Assembly (NCBI GenBank): GCA_936440205.1
Contig: OW387150.1
Span: 38,870,295-38,934,294 of the forward strand
DNA from: Lepidonotus clava
Lineage: Eukaryota > Annelida > Polychaeta > Phyllodocida > Polynoidae
Direction of reading: 5' to 3'
Length of the DNA: 64,000 nucleotides
Shown here in pieces: positions 10,290 to 23,371 of the stretch. The translations under genes were made by a program, and so were the position numbers. Positions within the stretch are counted from its first letter, which is position 1, and every line of letters starts with the position of its first letter. The notes beneath the pieces were generated by a model. That model was not told the DNA's origin and made no database searches. It saw nothing but the letters and a program-made list of their open reading frames with translations.

Positions 10290-11420
10290 TAATTGAGCTT
10301 TGTTTTGTAATTGTTGTAGTCTAAATAATGATGACATCACGCCGTCTACGTCACCCTTTCTCCGGGCATGAGGGAATCATTTTCTTATTGATCTAATTCA
10401 TGTTTTTGAAAGCAGTCATTCTTGGTAGAAATTACAATTGCCCTGTTTTTTCAGCCTACAAGTAATATTTTGGAAACCTCGTAGAAGTCCATATAATACA
10501 CTACGTCTTCCAGTGGACAACTACTCTTGTAAAGATATAATATATAATAATAAATAAACATTGTGTAAATCAGGTGTTAAACTATATAAACACTACCTTA
10601 AACAGTGGTGATAGAAAGTCTACGCAGAGAATCAACATCATAACTCTTCGGTGGCAACCTATTTTCATTTGATTCTAGTGTAAGCCTTCCTTTTTTTAAT
10701 ATCAAGCAGGATATACATTAAAGCGGGGAATGATAATGTTTCGTGGACCTATCATACTTATTGAATTAGTTGGAACTACAATACAAGAATCGTGAGACAC
10801 CCAAAATTGTTCCCGGTTTTAAAAATAGTCTGGTCACAAAGACTATATATAATGGACACTGAAATTAGGAGGCAGAAGGCGTGAAATCGGACCCCAGTCT
10901 CCGGGAAGTCATTACCTTTATAGGAGACCCCCCACGGGGGGGGGGGACTGATGGCCAGGTGGGGAGGGGCCGCAGGAGGAAGGGGGGTACGTGGATAGGC
11001 AAAGACAGGGGGATAACTGGGGCTAAGATGGTTCAAGCCTACGTTCCTTTAAAACGAACGGTAGAAAAATTAATGAAACGAACGGTAGAAAAATTAATGG
11101 GGAAAGGCAGCAGCTGATCAAGGAATTTTCATGGTTGAAAAAAAAAAGATTTGACTAACGTTTGGTAACGTTTGGTAGCGTTTGCACTTTGCGGAAACAA
11201 TAAGATAACCCAAGGCCAACCATGTATCTACTTGTCTTGGGAACACTAAGCGCATGGTTTGTATAATGCTATTTCGTTGTTACATTACAATGTATAATCA
11301 GTGTCGAATCATTTCCCAAGAAGCCAATGATCGTTTGGAATGCAACCACTGCTCAAGCCTTAAGTGTCTGTAAGGTATTCTTACCTTTATGGCTCCTTGC
11401 AGAACAAGCTGCATCCCCCT
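10290..11420. other. No gene seen; short tandem repeats
   Basis: A perfect 24-bp tandem duplication (unit starts AAACGAACGGTAG) occupies 11052-11075 and 11076-11099. About 2.8 copies of AACGTTTGGT follow at 11157-11184. A CTATAAAG|GTAATG-type donor lies on the minus strand near 10911. No exon is supported. Confidence 0.45.
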
Positions 11421-11587
11421 AGACCAAATCTCAAGCCGGGAAAAACAAGGTGCTGGGACCTTTGATAAAACATTTACCAGGTGGTCAGTGGTACTATCGA
11501 CCATGGGATCTAAGTCTGGTTGTCACCCAGACACAAAGACTGTCTCACTAGACGTATTCAGGGTCCCATTCCTTTTTTTACCTGCAT
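11421..11587. repeat. Dispersed repeat, copy 1
   Basis: It shares with 11982-12166 the landmarks AGACCAAATC, AAGGTGCTGGGACCT, ACCAGGTGGTCAGTG, CAGACACAAAGACT and a CCTTTTTTTACCTGC end. No target duplications or inverted ends are seen, so the class is unknown. A minus-strand frame crosses it (…SRLEIWSRGMQLVLQGAIK) and ends at a GTAAGA donor near 11385. I leave it as repeat-derived. Confidence 0.55.
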
Positions 11588-11981
11588 ACCAATACCGTTA
11601 GGTGGGTCAGGCAGGGGTCATCACTGTTATAATCTTCAAGGGTTGGTATGGGTGTTCCGCAGCATTGCTGCATATTGACATGTGACACAGAGTTTCCCTT
11701 TAATCATATATCTACCTATGCCTCTGCACCATCCACATTCATGGGTCTGTCTTATAGTAAGCTGTAATGAAAGGTTAAGCTGATTCTACATATCCGAAAT
11801 TTTCCAAGACCTAGTGCCACTCCGCAAGTGATAACATAGTTGTGTTTTTTCAAAGGTTTTTATTAGTAATAATCATCAAGGTTCCCCTCGGTTTTCAGAG
11901 TTATTACACTTATAAGTGTGAAAATATATACAGGATAGTAATCCTAGCATTATTGTGGCCCAGCCCATCATAAACTCCGTA

Positions 11982-12166
11982 AGACCAAATCCTCCGCCTG
12001 GATAAAACAGTAGCATCTGTCTCAAGGTGCTGGGACCTACGGTAAAAACCGACCAGGTGGTCAGTGTATTATCGACCCTGAGATCTGTCCTGGCTGTCAC
12101 TCAGACACAAAGACTCCCGTCTGACCAGGACTTGTCACGGGATTCCCGGACCTTTTTTTACCTGCC
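11982..12166. repeat. Dispersed repeat, copy 2
   Basis: Same orientation as copy 1, about 560 bp downstream, sharing the landmarks listed there. The conserved core ACCAGGTGGTCAGTG and the T-rich end suggest a defined element rather than chance. Confidence 0.55.
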
Positions 12167-12771
12167 CTATTAGTGTGGGCTGATGTAGGTGTAGATTAAC
12201 CTTGAACGGGGCCTCACGTTACTGGCACGCATTGTGGATCACGGGCATGCAGGAACACCGTATCATCTCTCCTTAGAATTCATTTGTCCATCGATATTTT
12301 CTATCATGAACAGAATAATGTACAAAAACGTTTCTTACATTGAACTTTTACTTCATTTGGTCTAATCTGAAAAAAGTTTTGATTTTACAAAACAACTTAT
12401 GTTAAATCCATAATTGGTCCTTAAATTCTTATCACTGACAGAAATAACTGCATAAGCAACAAGCTATTAACTCTTAAACATACTTCATTAAATTGACTGA
12501 AATGCATGTGCACCACTGGTATTCGATTCATCCATTACGTTTGTGCAAAGGGGCCTTCAGCAAACAGTGTTCGGATTTCTACAAGAATAACAGCTTGTTC
12601 AGGCTTTGTATTTCTGATAAATCCACCCAGAAAAAAAAGGGTGTACTTTGTGGTATACTTTACTTTTAATGTATCTAAAGTCTGCCTAATTTACTACGCC
12701 CACTACATACCCCCCCCCCCCCTTCCCGACCGTAAACCCCCCCCCCCCCCCTCCTCCTCCTCCTCCTTGCC

Positions 12772-12960
12772 GTTAACCCGGTGTTAATCCGTTAATCCCG
12801 TATCCCATCAGATAATCCCCGTATTGCATTCCGCGTCAGGATCCCACCGGAACCGGAAGTGGTCGCTGTCATCCGGGTATTACAGTGGATTATACTGGTT
12901 CCCGCGTGTAACACGGCAGTGGGGGTATAAGGGGAAGACAGGCTGGAACCGGCCGTGTGA
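12772..12960. promoter_or_regulatory. GC-rich island with TAATCC cluster and ETS pair
   Basis: TAATCC, the Otx/Pitx/Gsc-type homeodomain site, occurs at 12785, 12793 and 12813, and inverted (GGATTA) at 12877. Two ETS cores follow each other, the second a full ACCGGAAGTG (12852-12861). Just upstream lie poly-C tracts and a CTC triplet run (12749-12771). The combination would fit an enhancer or promoter. No transcript direction is visible. Confidence 0.4.
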
Positions 12961-13527
12961 TTAATATGGGGCTTCTCGAGGCTCTGAATATTAGTAAAAA
13001 TCTAACTTAAAGTTACAAAAATATTGTTGGTTATTGTTTCTGCATGGTCTCATTAATTGCCAGGGTCATATCAGAGGCGGCGATGGTGATCGAATCGTTG
13101 ATATGAGGTGCCTGTTTGTAGGAATTGCAAAAATATTTTCACTCTAGGTCTCTGTTTGTCTGTTCCCTCAAAGTGTGAGCAGATGTTCACTGATTTGATT
13201 TACTGTTTGCTATTTTCATTATGCAAATCAAAGTTTGGTAAGCATAATGAAATACTTTATTGATACCTTATTGCTTGGTCACCCTAAGACTAAAAAGAGT
13301 GACCAGAGAAACAATCATATCTCTGTAGACTGACACACCAATGATCAACAACGAAATTCAGAATTGAGATGTGATGGCATTAATAATACCCCTACAAAAT
13401 AATATTCCTTAGTGATATCTCATATAATTATTGTCATCAACTGCCGTAACTTGTTAGAACCATTTTGGTTAGGATTACGTATTGTATGCAAACCACCGTA
13501 CTTCCAGGGTGGTCTCAATATACTCCT
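12961..13527. other. No gene seen
   Basis: AT-rich sequence without a splice-bounded frame, recognisable repeat or RNA gene. Confidence 0.4.
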
Positions 13528-13674
13528 CAGGGGCGGATCCAGGAATTTGAAATAAAAACAAAAGGGGGGAGGGGGGATGCTAAACAAGATATTTGTGCGC
13601 GCCCTTCGAATGCAAGAACTTTACATTTAAAAATGTAATTATTCTACCCCCCCCCCCCCCCAATAAATCCGCAG
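13528..13674. mobile_element. hAT-like MITE relic
   Basis: It begins CAGGGGCGGATCCAGG and closes near AATAAATCCGCAGG after a long poly-C tract. Purine-rich tracts just inside the left end mirror the C tract at the right, as in the copy at 1554. The right terminus is degraded. Confidence 0.5.
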
Positions 13675-13712
13675 GTACTACTCGCTCTCTCTCTCTCATG
13701 TCCGACTCTGCC

Positions 13713-13726
13713 CCGCCACCTGGTGG
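13713..13726 (-). promoter_or_regulatory. CTCF-like site
   Basis: On the minus strand this reads CCACCAGGTGGCGG, which fits the CTCF core CCASYAGRKGGCRS at all 14 positions. CTCF is conserved in most bilaterians. No other sequence evidence for an insulator exists. Confidence 0.4.
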
Positions 13727-13767
13727 GAGAATAAAACACTATCAAGTATTCCATTCCATAAAGAATC

Positions 13768-14115
13768 CAGGGTCGCCGTCCAGAAAGTTTTCACGAAACA
13801 TGCACAATGTTTCGTAAGTGTGTAATTAAGCCCACGAAACAAAAGCCTTGTCCAGAAAGTTTTCACGAAATTTCGTGAATGTGAATTTTGGTGTAAAAAT
13901 CATTCCCAATATATATTAAATAGAGGAGACTATTTTATGTATGTTTTAAGATGTTTGAAACAATTTAGGATAAGAAAAATTGGGGAAAAAACGAAATGAA
14001 AACCCACGAAATTTCGTGAAAACTTAAATGCCACGATACAAAGTGAAGTGAACGTGGGTATTTTTGTTTCGTGGATCTACGAAATTTCGTGAAAACTTTC
14101 TGGAACACAGCCCTG
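13768..14115. mobile_element. Palindromic MITE with CGAAATTTCG motifs
   Basis: The ends CAGGGTCGCCGTCCAGAAAG and CTTTCTGGAACACAGCCCTG are inverted copies, and the match continues inward as GTTTTCACGAAA. A second, internal copy of the left end begins near 13851, so the left side is duplicated or doubly inserted. The interior is packed with the palindrome ACGAAATTTCGT. CAGGG ends suggest the hAT group. No coding is seen. Confidence 0.6.
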
Positions 14116-14326
14116 TAAAACGAGCTATATCAACACAATATTTCTATATATGTGATATCTTTTAATATTTTCCCCATGTATTGTAAAAATAACCTAGTTC
14201 AGTTTTTGCAAATATTTTCATGTTAGATACCACGCAATGCACTAGGTTGCATTGAGAGCCCTAGTCAAATAGTGGCGACCCCGTGTGGGAAAAATCTGAA
14301 CTAGGTTTGATGAATGTTCCTGATGT

Positions 14327-14341
14327 ACTCCAGGTGGCGCC
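14327..14341 (+). promoter_or_regulatory. CTCF-like core
   Basis: ACTCCAGGTGGCGCC matches the 12-base CTCF core CCAGGTGGCGCC, with mismatches only at the outer 5' bases. It lies about 190 bp upstream of the acceptor of the 48-nt exon. Confidence 0.3.
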
Positions 14342-14526
14342 ACTTTACCTTTCTGTTCAGACTGTTTAGAGAGACGTGTAGAATTTATCCAAGATGCTGC
14401 TGATAATTGAACATATTTTATTTGATAACCGATATTTCATATTCAGTTTGACAGGTTGACCGGATTTCTTTTTATTTTACAAGTAGCTTAAAATCATGAC
14501 TTAATTGTGCCTTTTTGTCTTTCCAG

Positions 14527-14574
14527 GTATGTATCTTGGTCGACTCGACTGTTTCACTAGTTATATGGGAACAG
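14527..14574 (+). CDS. 48-nt internal exon candidate
   Basis: A strong acceptor (GCCTTTTTGTCTTTCCAG) and a strong donor (GGAACAG|GTAAGG) enclose exactly 48 nt, a multiple of three. Two frames are open: VCILVDSTVSLVIWEQ, and, offset by two bases, MYLGRLDCFTSYMGT, which has an ATG. A cassette of this size could be included or skipped without changing frame. The neighbouring exons cannot be identified, so the frame is undecided. Confidence 0.45.
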
Positions 14575-14639
14575 GTAAGGGCAGATTATTTAGACAATAA
14601 ATTTACGTGAAATACCCCACACCAGAGTGCACCCAGAGA

Positions 14640-17600
14640 CTGTTTTATATAGTTTGTTTGAGTCGGTTTCTTAGTTTTGATGCTTGAAGTTAACCATGAG
14701 GATTGAGTAAATTGATTGCACCAAAAACTACAAACAAATCTGCTGAAACAAACAAAAGATACAAAAGAAAACCTGGCACGTTGTGGGCATGGGCATGTAA
14801 CGACATTTATATAATCCTTTCATGCAGTTAGTTTTAGGTAGGTTTTCTTTTTCCAATTTACCATCCTGTATGATCCAGAACCATTATTTATTACATATTT
14901 CATGAAATGTTACTGTCATTAGTGACTCCTCTATATATTGAGTCATTCATTCATAATATATAAAATCAAACCAATTTAAAAATACCCAGTGGCGTTTTGA
15001 TTTTGAGAATTTTATAATACAGTTTATCAAGCATGTGTTTCTATAAGAAATTGGAGCCTTCTCACACCCCTTTCAGACTAGACCTCAGAATGCACATTGC
15101 ACCTGTAGGTAACATTCGTAGAATGCACATTCTGTGACAAATATGTGACAATTGTGGATACGAAATAAGGACTCCTGCAATGGCTATATGCCAAAACAAC
15201 AGTTATCAAACAACAAAACAATTACTTCAAGCTACAATAAACTCCAGGGCCTAATTTTAACAAACGAGTTGAAGCCTTGTTTTTACAGTTAATTATCCCA
15301 CTCCCTATCATCCCCTCTCTAACCAAACATCCCTCCCGTCCCTTATTTATACCTGCACCTCCCCCATGACCCACATAGGCCAATTTACCGTCTGTAGAAG
15401 ACGACAGAGCTCTGAGAAATCAGAACATACTCCTCCATAAGTCCAGGAATTCATACAGCTCACTCAGAATTCTCCCTGCACGTCCAGCCTCCCAGGATTT
15501 ACCATAGGGTGTTCAATCAGCTCTGTCGGTGAGTTTAAAGACACTTATTGTACTTTGACACTTAACCTTTGGGAATCTCCCAGGAAGTATTGTTGTGTGT
15601 GTATGTCTCCCACCCCCGTGTAGGCACTGACAGGCATTTGGCTGTCAGTACAGTGTATGCTCTCATGTCACTCTCCCCTTTCCTAGCTGAGGAGGGAATG
15701 TTTTCCTTTGATCACAGTCATGTGAAGTATTCTGAGGCTTAATTAATTATCCAATGTTACCGTGATTGCTGGAGGTAGCGTTTTGATGTCAGAGTGTGCT
15801 ATTATAGCTTATTATGTCGTAGCTGGACGCAATTTCATAATTTTCATAAACGTAGTGTAAGGTCTTATAAGAGGGATTTAAAGGATTTAACTATCAGAAC
15901 AAACCATGACATCAAACAAATTTGTAATTTTAACTTATTTACCCAATACTTTCTCATTTGCATTTGTATATGAACTTCACAATGTGTAATTATTCGAACA
16001 ACGCATACTTCAAATACATCCAAACCCCCTATACCTTTCTGGGGAATATACATACACCTACAGGTAGCATTAATGGATCACAAACATTATTGGATCATGT
16101 AAGGAACCGGTAAAGTATGAAATTAGTTAGTTGTTTCCTGTCAAGACAATCTTGACAAGTGAATTTGAATTGATCTCCACTTTACCACATGGATTGTCGT
16201 AATTTGATGATTGTCCTGGGAAGAAAAAAAAAGTATCTTGTCTAGATAACAGCAATTCTATAAAATCAGTTCAAAATGTTGTGTATATGTTGAAGAGAAT
16301 TCTATCCATCTATCCTGACGGCATCTGTTAGCGCTATCCCTACCTCCACATACCACACACCGTGACAGACAGTGGGGTCTAGATCTGTAGAGACGTCAAT
16401 CTTACCCTATATATCTGTTTAATTAACGGTGAACGGGGCATCCCCTGCTCTCCCTGTTAGTTAATGTGGCCCAGACAGGGCCTATTTACTGAGTCCTCAC
16501 GGGAGGCTTATTATGGAGAACAGTAGCAATAGGCAGTGAGGGGTAACCACGTGTACCAGATCGACCAGAAGGCTCTTAAGAGTTTCAAAAAAGATTTGTC
16601 TCTAGGATTGGCAACATCCTAAGCATCAGCATCGCATTCTCAAGCTGTTATCACTTATGTTTGGAGATCTTTAGAAGAGTCGATCACTATTAATGAAACT
16701 GTTTTCTCTAACAACTGTCTAACTGGAAGGAAAACTAAGTGGCCCATGGGTTCTCAGAGTACTGCTCCTATAAAACGGCCTTTATCACAAAGCTCACGTT
16801 TACTATCCATTATCATTTTGTGCATTTTTCAAATATACCTGCAAGTCTAATACGGAGGTTAATGATTGGATTGAGCATGACTTTGTTTATAAATGACTTC
16901 ATTCTGATTGGTTCTATTTCGGTACCTTTTCAAATTAAGTATAACTCTTCGTCTCCGAGTTGCGGAAGTTACAAAGGGGTTGTGATTATTGCATGACAGC
17001 CCTGGTATGACACGGAGAGATGTAAAAGGGGTAAAATACCCCTGACATCCGGTGTGTAGGTGTGACAGGATGACAATAACTCTGACCTGACAGCATCCCA
17101 ACTATTCCCAACGCAGTGAAGGTTATGTTGACGTTGCGTAGGTTATTGGTGTACTGTTTATGTAGCAATTTCCGTCACGAATATCTAGCTCTTTTATTCC
17201 CTTCTTGGGGACAATATGCATCCAATTAGTTTTCATTTTTATTTTTGACGGAGATTTTCTTGGATATAGTAGCGTGTCAGTCCCCCATCCAGTCATCTCC
17301 TTCTTGAGACATAGTTAGGAATTCTAAAGTGTAGAGAGTACTGTTCAAGCCTTTTCTGTCGTATGCATTGTTTTATCCGAATGCAATTAAGATTCCATCT
17401 ACTTTTAGAAATTGTGATATTCTTTTTTGATATCAAATATCTTCAAGAGAGATAGATATTCTACATGACAACTTTATAAGGAAATACATAGCTTTCCATC
17501 AAATCTGTTAATACTGTAGGTCCATTTAGCATTTGGTTTCCGTGGTGAGCACACACCTGGCGGCGCTGGGCTGAACCAGCAGTTCGTGTTTCCCACGCCA

Positions 17601-18480
17601 GGTGGCCCCGGGTGCCATACAATACCCCGGTACCCTACCCACCTAGGTTTCCAGTTTATGGTTTGAAACTCTTTGTTAGAACAAAAACGTGTCATTTAAT
17701 TTTTTGTAGTTGAAAGGGCATGGAACACAATGCAGTCTGAGTAAAATATTGATTATGTTTTGGCTGGATGGTAAAACCACTGGAAGTGTGGCCGACAAGT
17801 CTTACTGGTGAACTATCTATTTACTGCCCCTAGTCTTTTTGAACTCTATATGATGATAATAGTATTTATCTTATTTATTTTTTTAATCTTATTCAAATCA
17901 CCAATTAGAATGAAATTTAACATACTGTGGTCAATATTTATTACATACATATACAGCAAATGGAAAAGTTATTTTTTTAGTTATGGATCACACTCAAATA
18001 AGGTCAAACACATTCAGCGTTTTTCATTATAATAGACCTTTATTCCAAAACGTACTTGTTTTTATTAGCCAGATCTTAAATCGAATGTAAGTGAGGTGGT
18101 GAAAGGTTTACGGTCGATATTATCACTTCTCCCGCCTTCAAGTGATTATATCTCAAAGATGTATTAGTTCTTTTGATACTTTTATTTCCCAGCTTAAGCG
18201 AAGTTCTGTTCGTTCGATGCATTACATTTTGCTTCCTGGTTACAAATTGTAATTATTTCAACTTTACTTATTTCTTATGTAGGTAGCAATTAAAATTGAA
18301 TTAAGTGTGAGTTACATTAAGGCAATGATGCTATCTTAAGCACGATCACCGTATATCAAATAGAAATCTACGACTAGGGAGGTTTATGTGTCTCTTACTA
18401 CAGATAAAATATAATTAAGGACCGATTTAGACACCTATAAACTAGACAGATAAGGTGAACAGTCGGTCTCCCCTGAAGTC
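14640..18480. other. No gene seen
   Basis: AT-rich sequence. A GTGAGTTT donor at about 15531 follows a GC-richer stretch (15400-15530) that has no clear frame and could be an untranslated exon. A perfect 8-bp-stem hairpin TGTCAAGA-CAA-TCTTGACA lies at 16139-16157. A CpG-richer patch at 17560-17640 holds CACGCCAGGTGGCC, which is CTCF-like. Confidence 0.4.
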
Positions 18481-21400
18481 TTAGTTCCCCTTTTTGACAC
18501 CAGGTGGCCGTGCTCGCTGGGCCGTGACGTCACAGTCTGCTGCGTCACGTGATTGGAGTGACTTACACAACGAGAATTTCACACAATAATTTCAAACCTC
18601 TCTCACAAAAAAAAATCTAATCATAATTGTTGCATATTCCAGATCTGTCCTATATTCTCTCAAGTGTGTGTCCGACCTATATTTAGTGGATTTCTGTAGA
18701 ATGAGCTTTAACAAAGAAAGTAAGAGAAAGTGACAATAAACTTACATGTCACCCTCTCAGTTAGCTGTGGGTAGTTACACAGTAACTATAGATATAGATG
18801 TTAGGATTTATTAATCCAATATGCATGTGATTATCTAAGAATTAATGAGAAATATGAAAAATATGAACCGTTAACAGATACCAAAAAGGCCTGGGAAACC
18901 CACATTCCTCGTCTTATACCTCTCTTCACGTTCACATTTGACATCACACTCAGTCGCATGCATTGTGCATATTGATTGTGCAATATGCACCCAGTTTACA
19001 CACATCTTCTCAATTGGATTTAGGAATGTAAGAAAACAAATCTAAACTGTCCCTAGTCAAATTGTAAACTATGGGAGTATCATAGGATTATAACATATAG
19101 TAACTGATCCCTCGATTTAAGAATGCTCTCTCATTGTGTCGATTTTAAAGATCTAGATACATTGTTTCAGATCCCATTAACAGTCTCGTGTCTGTTTCCT
19201 GTGATCCAAGTGAAGAGGGATTTGTTAAAGACTGAATGTATTTGGAGATATTTCATCTGTATGTCTACAATGTAGGCCTTCAGGCTGAATCTTGAGAAGG
19301 AATCTTTGAAAAATGGAGCATAAGTTACTATAGATGAACTCTCCTCTGCATTAGCGCCTAGGATAAATTGTTTTCTCTCCAGAAGCTAGACGCAAATTGA
19401 CAATCATGATAATCGCACATGACGTATCCTGTACGTGAAGATCTTGATCTCCCATGAGTTATGTTCTGCAGATTTCATATCTACCTTTCCTATACTTAAG
19501 CTTAGAACGATACCGTGGGAAAACTAAAGCTTGAGAATGTTTAGATTTGGGGAATCCGCACAAGATATATTCAGGTGATCTTCCTGTGAGAATGCAAACT
19601 ATCTACTTATGCAAAACTTGCATCAACCGGGAAATTAATATAGTTTGTTAGACAATACCCTTTTAGGCTCTCTATATGTTGTAAATCTTTGCGATGAGGT
19701 CGATAGGTAGAACTGCTACTCCTGAAATACATAAATATAATAATCACTTCAAGACTGTTGTACGCTATCAACTGATCAAATCTGACATTAACCATTATCA
19801 TACATGTACACAGTCCCAGAGCACCAATCAATGACACACCGTTGGCAGCAGCTCAGAGTCTTAAGCCAGCTACACGCCAATCTCTTTTTAGAATTATTGC
19901 ACGTATCAGGGAATTATCTGAGGTCACTCATTCCAACATAGACATGACATCAGCAAATGCTATAAGGTATGACCTTAAACATGTTCAAATTCTTTATTAG
20001 ACAAATCTGAATTGCCTCAATAACAGATCTATGTACAGTTAACATCTCAGTAATTAACATTATAAAGGTCGTGGCCTCAACCAGGTGAAAAGGTCTTGAC
20101 CAAGCACATTCGCATAACCCAAAGTCGACGACTTGGTAGCTACAGTCCTGCTAAATGATTGTTCATATGAAACATTTAGACCCCAGTTTCCTATTCAAAT
20201 TAATAGGAAATTGGCGCAACGGGCAACCCTTCTTTCTGAACTATTTAGATTATTTTTTCTCCCGATGACTATACAGGAAGTTTTGCGCTAGATGACTATA
20301 AATTCAACACTGTGTTTTGAGAAGCTGTAAAACTTGAGAGATGTAGTCGCGTATATTACGTGTTCAGTAGAGCATGCAAGAACACTTATATTTTCGTGTA
20401 GATTCACGATCTCTTTTTGCAACAATAAGACTACCAGTCAAAGATTGTTGTCGGCGGAAGTTTTTTTTTAGTTTTGCGAATTATCCAAGCAGGAAATGAC
20501 GAATGCTAAGATTACTTCAATAAAAAGGAGAACATCGTGTGGTGTTTTAACTAGTGAACTATCTGAAAGACCTTAAGGCAAGTTCCAGGTGTTAGAAGTT
20601 TTTACATTTATTTTCTTCTTTTGTGAATAGACTCATAAAATTCTCAGATGTTTTCATCGAGGGGCTCCCGTAGACGTTTATGACTATTATTTCTGTCAAG
20701 TCCTGAAATATACGAGTGAAGTTAGAGCATTGCGTAACAATCAATCTGACTTGTTTGACTTTTATTTGGGAAAGCTGAAATTAAATCTCAGTCATCTTTT
20801 GAAGGTAGAATTGATAAATCACCGATTGGGTTTCTTTTTGTATTGTGATGTCCGGGATTGATTTTAACCCTCTCTCTTCATCCCAATGGGTGTAGTTTAT
20901 CACTGACTTCATTGAGAGCAAACATCCAAAGCTAGCTTTCATAGACTACTAATGCCTTTTTCTGCATCTTTCATGAGATAGATAAAAAAGTACACTTCCA
21001 CTAAACCCAGTCATATTAAAAAATAATCTATAATTCATCAACAAAAAATTAATTTGTAAAACCAACATGGTTATAATACCACACCTTTTCATCTGTGGAC
21101 AATGTGCCATGGTAACCAACTGGTGCAACATGGCTAAATCTTTAGTTAAAAAATCGAAGTGCAATCACAGCCTGTGGGAATTAACTCTGAGTCAGACCCC
21201 TGAGGTCTATAATATCGACCAGACAGGGGTTGGGGGGGAAGGTGTTTAAGTGAGCGGACCAATATCGACATTAACGTTGTGCGTGTATTGTGTGTTCATA
21301 CATCTGTGTGTGGAGAGGGGGCAGCTGTGAAAGGTGTGTGTCTGGTATGATATAGGGGGTATAGGGGCCTTTTTGTATCAGAATTGATTTGCTGGTACAT

Positions 21401-22140
21401 GTGTGTCGATTTTGAAAAGACTCACTTGTGATTATTTTGTAAGCACCCATACATATATGTGCACATGCGTATAATGCACTTGCATAAGCAATAGAGCACA
21501 ATGTGGGTTTCTCATATTGATTTAGCTTCCTAGTCAAATGGGATATTTTACTTTCTTTTACAATCGCAATGCAGAATAGGTTAAAGTAAAATTTCATACT
21601 AATGATTCGCAAAAGTTATCATTAGAGAAATGCAACCAAATAACTTGATCTTATCTTTATAATTACGTAAATTTAAGTGTAAATCATCAACTCTTATCTC
21701 CTGAGCATGGGCTGTTAACACAAAAAGTTTGTGAGAATCAAACTCTATGTCTCAATTCTCTTTCTGCTTTACCCTGGCTTTTGGTAGCCTGGAACAAACC
21801 TGTTAATGGTACAAAGTGACTAATTAGTGTTTATGTCAATACACAATTAGCCTCCCCCCACCCCTGGTGTGCTGAACACCAATACACAAACATACATACA
21901 GCTAACGATCATAATTATAGTATGTTATATTCTGTATAGAACCACCCGCTGGTCGATACGACTCAGCCTCTATGTACACCGATACCCAGCCCGTTCTGTG
22001 CACCCCCATATACCCGCATAGCATGTAGGCACATTGTTTACCTGTATAACATGTAAAATATGCAAAACATGTAACACATGATGCCCCCCCCCCCCTGTTC
22101 CCACACCTGGACGGCCCGCGCAGGCGTATTGTTCACATTG
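18481..22140. other. No gene seen
   Basis: Mostly AT-rich DNA without repeats I can define. Around 18500-18555 is a CpG-richer spot with ACACCAGGTGGCCG, GTGACGTCAC (a CRE palindrome) and TCACGTGA. Near 21109 is CCATGGTAACC, half of an X-box. A purine-rich run lies at about 21230. No exon is supported. Confidence 0.4.
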
Positions 22141-22151
22141 AGAGGTCACGT

Positions 22152-22194
22152 GTTCAAAGCCCAGCATCCACTGGGCAACATATGGGCTTTGAAC
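22152..22194. other. Perfect 12-bp hairpin
   Basis: GTTCAAAGCCCA (22152-22163) and TGGGCTTTGAAC (22183-22194) are exact inverses around a 19-nt loop. The loop arm contains CTGGG, which can compete with the stem. The left arm resembles a Pol III B box (GTTCAAAGCC), but no matching A box or tRNA fold is found. It could be a small hairpin RNA or a MITE remnant. Confidence 0.35.
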
Positions 22195-22199
22195 TGCAT

Positions 22200-23371
22200 G
22201 TGAAAGCTTTTGGTTTTATTCGGGAACGATTTCCGATTATTTCTGATGATGCTGGTCTGGCCGGGCATACCGCGCATAGCTCGCGGTGGGAGGCTGGATG
22301 GGTGCACGTGAAAGTCAACGTGTGAGGGAGGGGGGCACTGATAATACGGTCAAATAGTTTGACATAACAAAATAAGAGTTAGTCCTTGCCCTAAGGCTGA
22401 TATTTGCTTCACATGTAGCTTTGTTCAAACGTTATGTCGAAATATTGCCCATTGAAATATGTGGCAACCTTTATCTAAATATTTTCATTCCTAATTATCA
22501 ATTATTAATCGATTAGTTCATAATTTTTATTCCTGCCCCACCCCCTAAAAATAACAAACAGAAACAGTAATTTCTATTAATTATGCAATGGAGGTTACAT
22601 CGTCTTCTAATGTGTAAATCAGCTGGGATACTGGAAGGATAATAAGGGAAAGCAATTCCAGGAATTATACATTGATTGATATTTGCTTTTCCAATCATTA
22701 TGGATATGAAATGTGAGATGGTGAAAGTGGGCGTGGTTTGGACGCAGCAGCATTTTGGATGATTGACACAACCCCCCCCCCCCACCCACCCCTCCACTCC
22801 CCCCGACACCACTCCCAGACTGGGGTTCCTGTTATTATATGCTCTGTGTACATCTTAGGTGTAACATGATGGGTTATAAGTAGGTAAGGAGGGGGGTTAC
22901 GTTGTCCCATGTCATAACGAGATCAGGGAATGCTTTGAAGTTGGACTCCTTAAGGGGTTTATCTTTTCTATACAACACCGTTTAGAACATCTGTGCACAG
23001 TAATGAGCATGGCCATTGTACAGTGTGGGGTGTGGGATAGTCTAAAGGTCTCATAGGCAACATAGCTTTAGTCAGAGATTAGGTATCACAAATTACCTTA
23101 GTACGTAAAGAATAGTTTCATTTCATAACTAGAGATGTATTTTTACAATACATGCTTCCTTTTTTCGCCAGTTAGTTTTCAAAGCAGAACGATCCAAACA
23201 AATGTTGCTTTTAAAAAATGTATTTCATGTTTTTACCAATTTCTAGTCTTGGTATAATCATCATGCGAGTCCGTGTTTGACATGCGAGCTATGATACCAA
23301 AATACCACATGACTACAAAAACATATATACAATGGCGTTCCCATCTCCTTCTTACCCTATTATTATCCCAG
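22200..23371. other. No gene seen; C/G tracts
   Basis: Poly-C tracts flank the interval (about 22084-22094 and 22771-22782). The remaining sequence is AT-rich with no supported exon. Confidence 0.4.

Noticed and set aside
22141-22200. tRNA or tRNA-derived SINE suggested by GTTCAAAGCCC
   Set aside because: No A box, no cloverleaf arms and no terminal tail.
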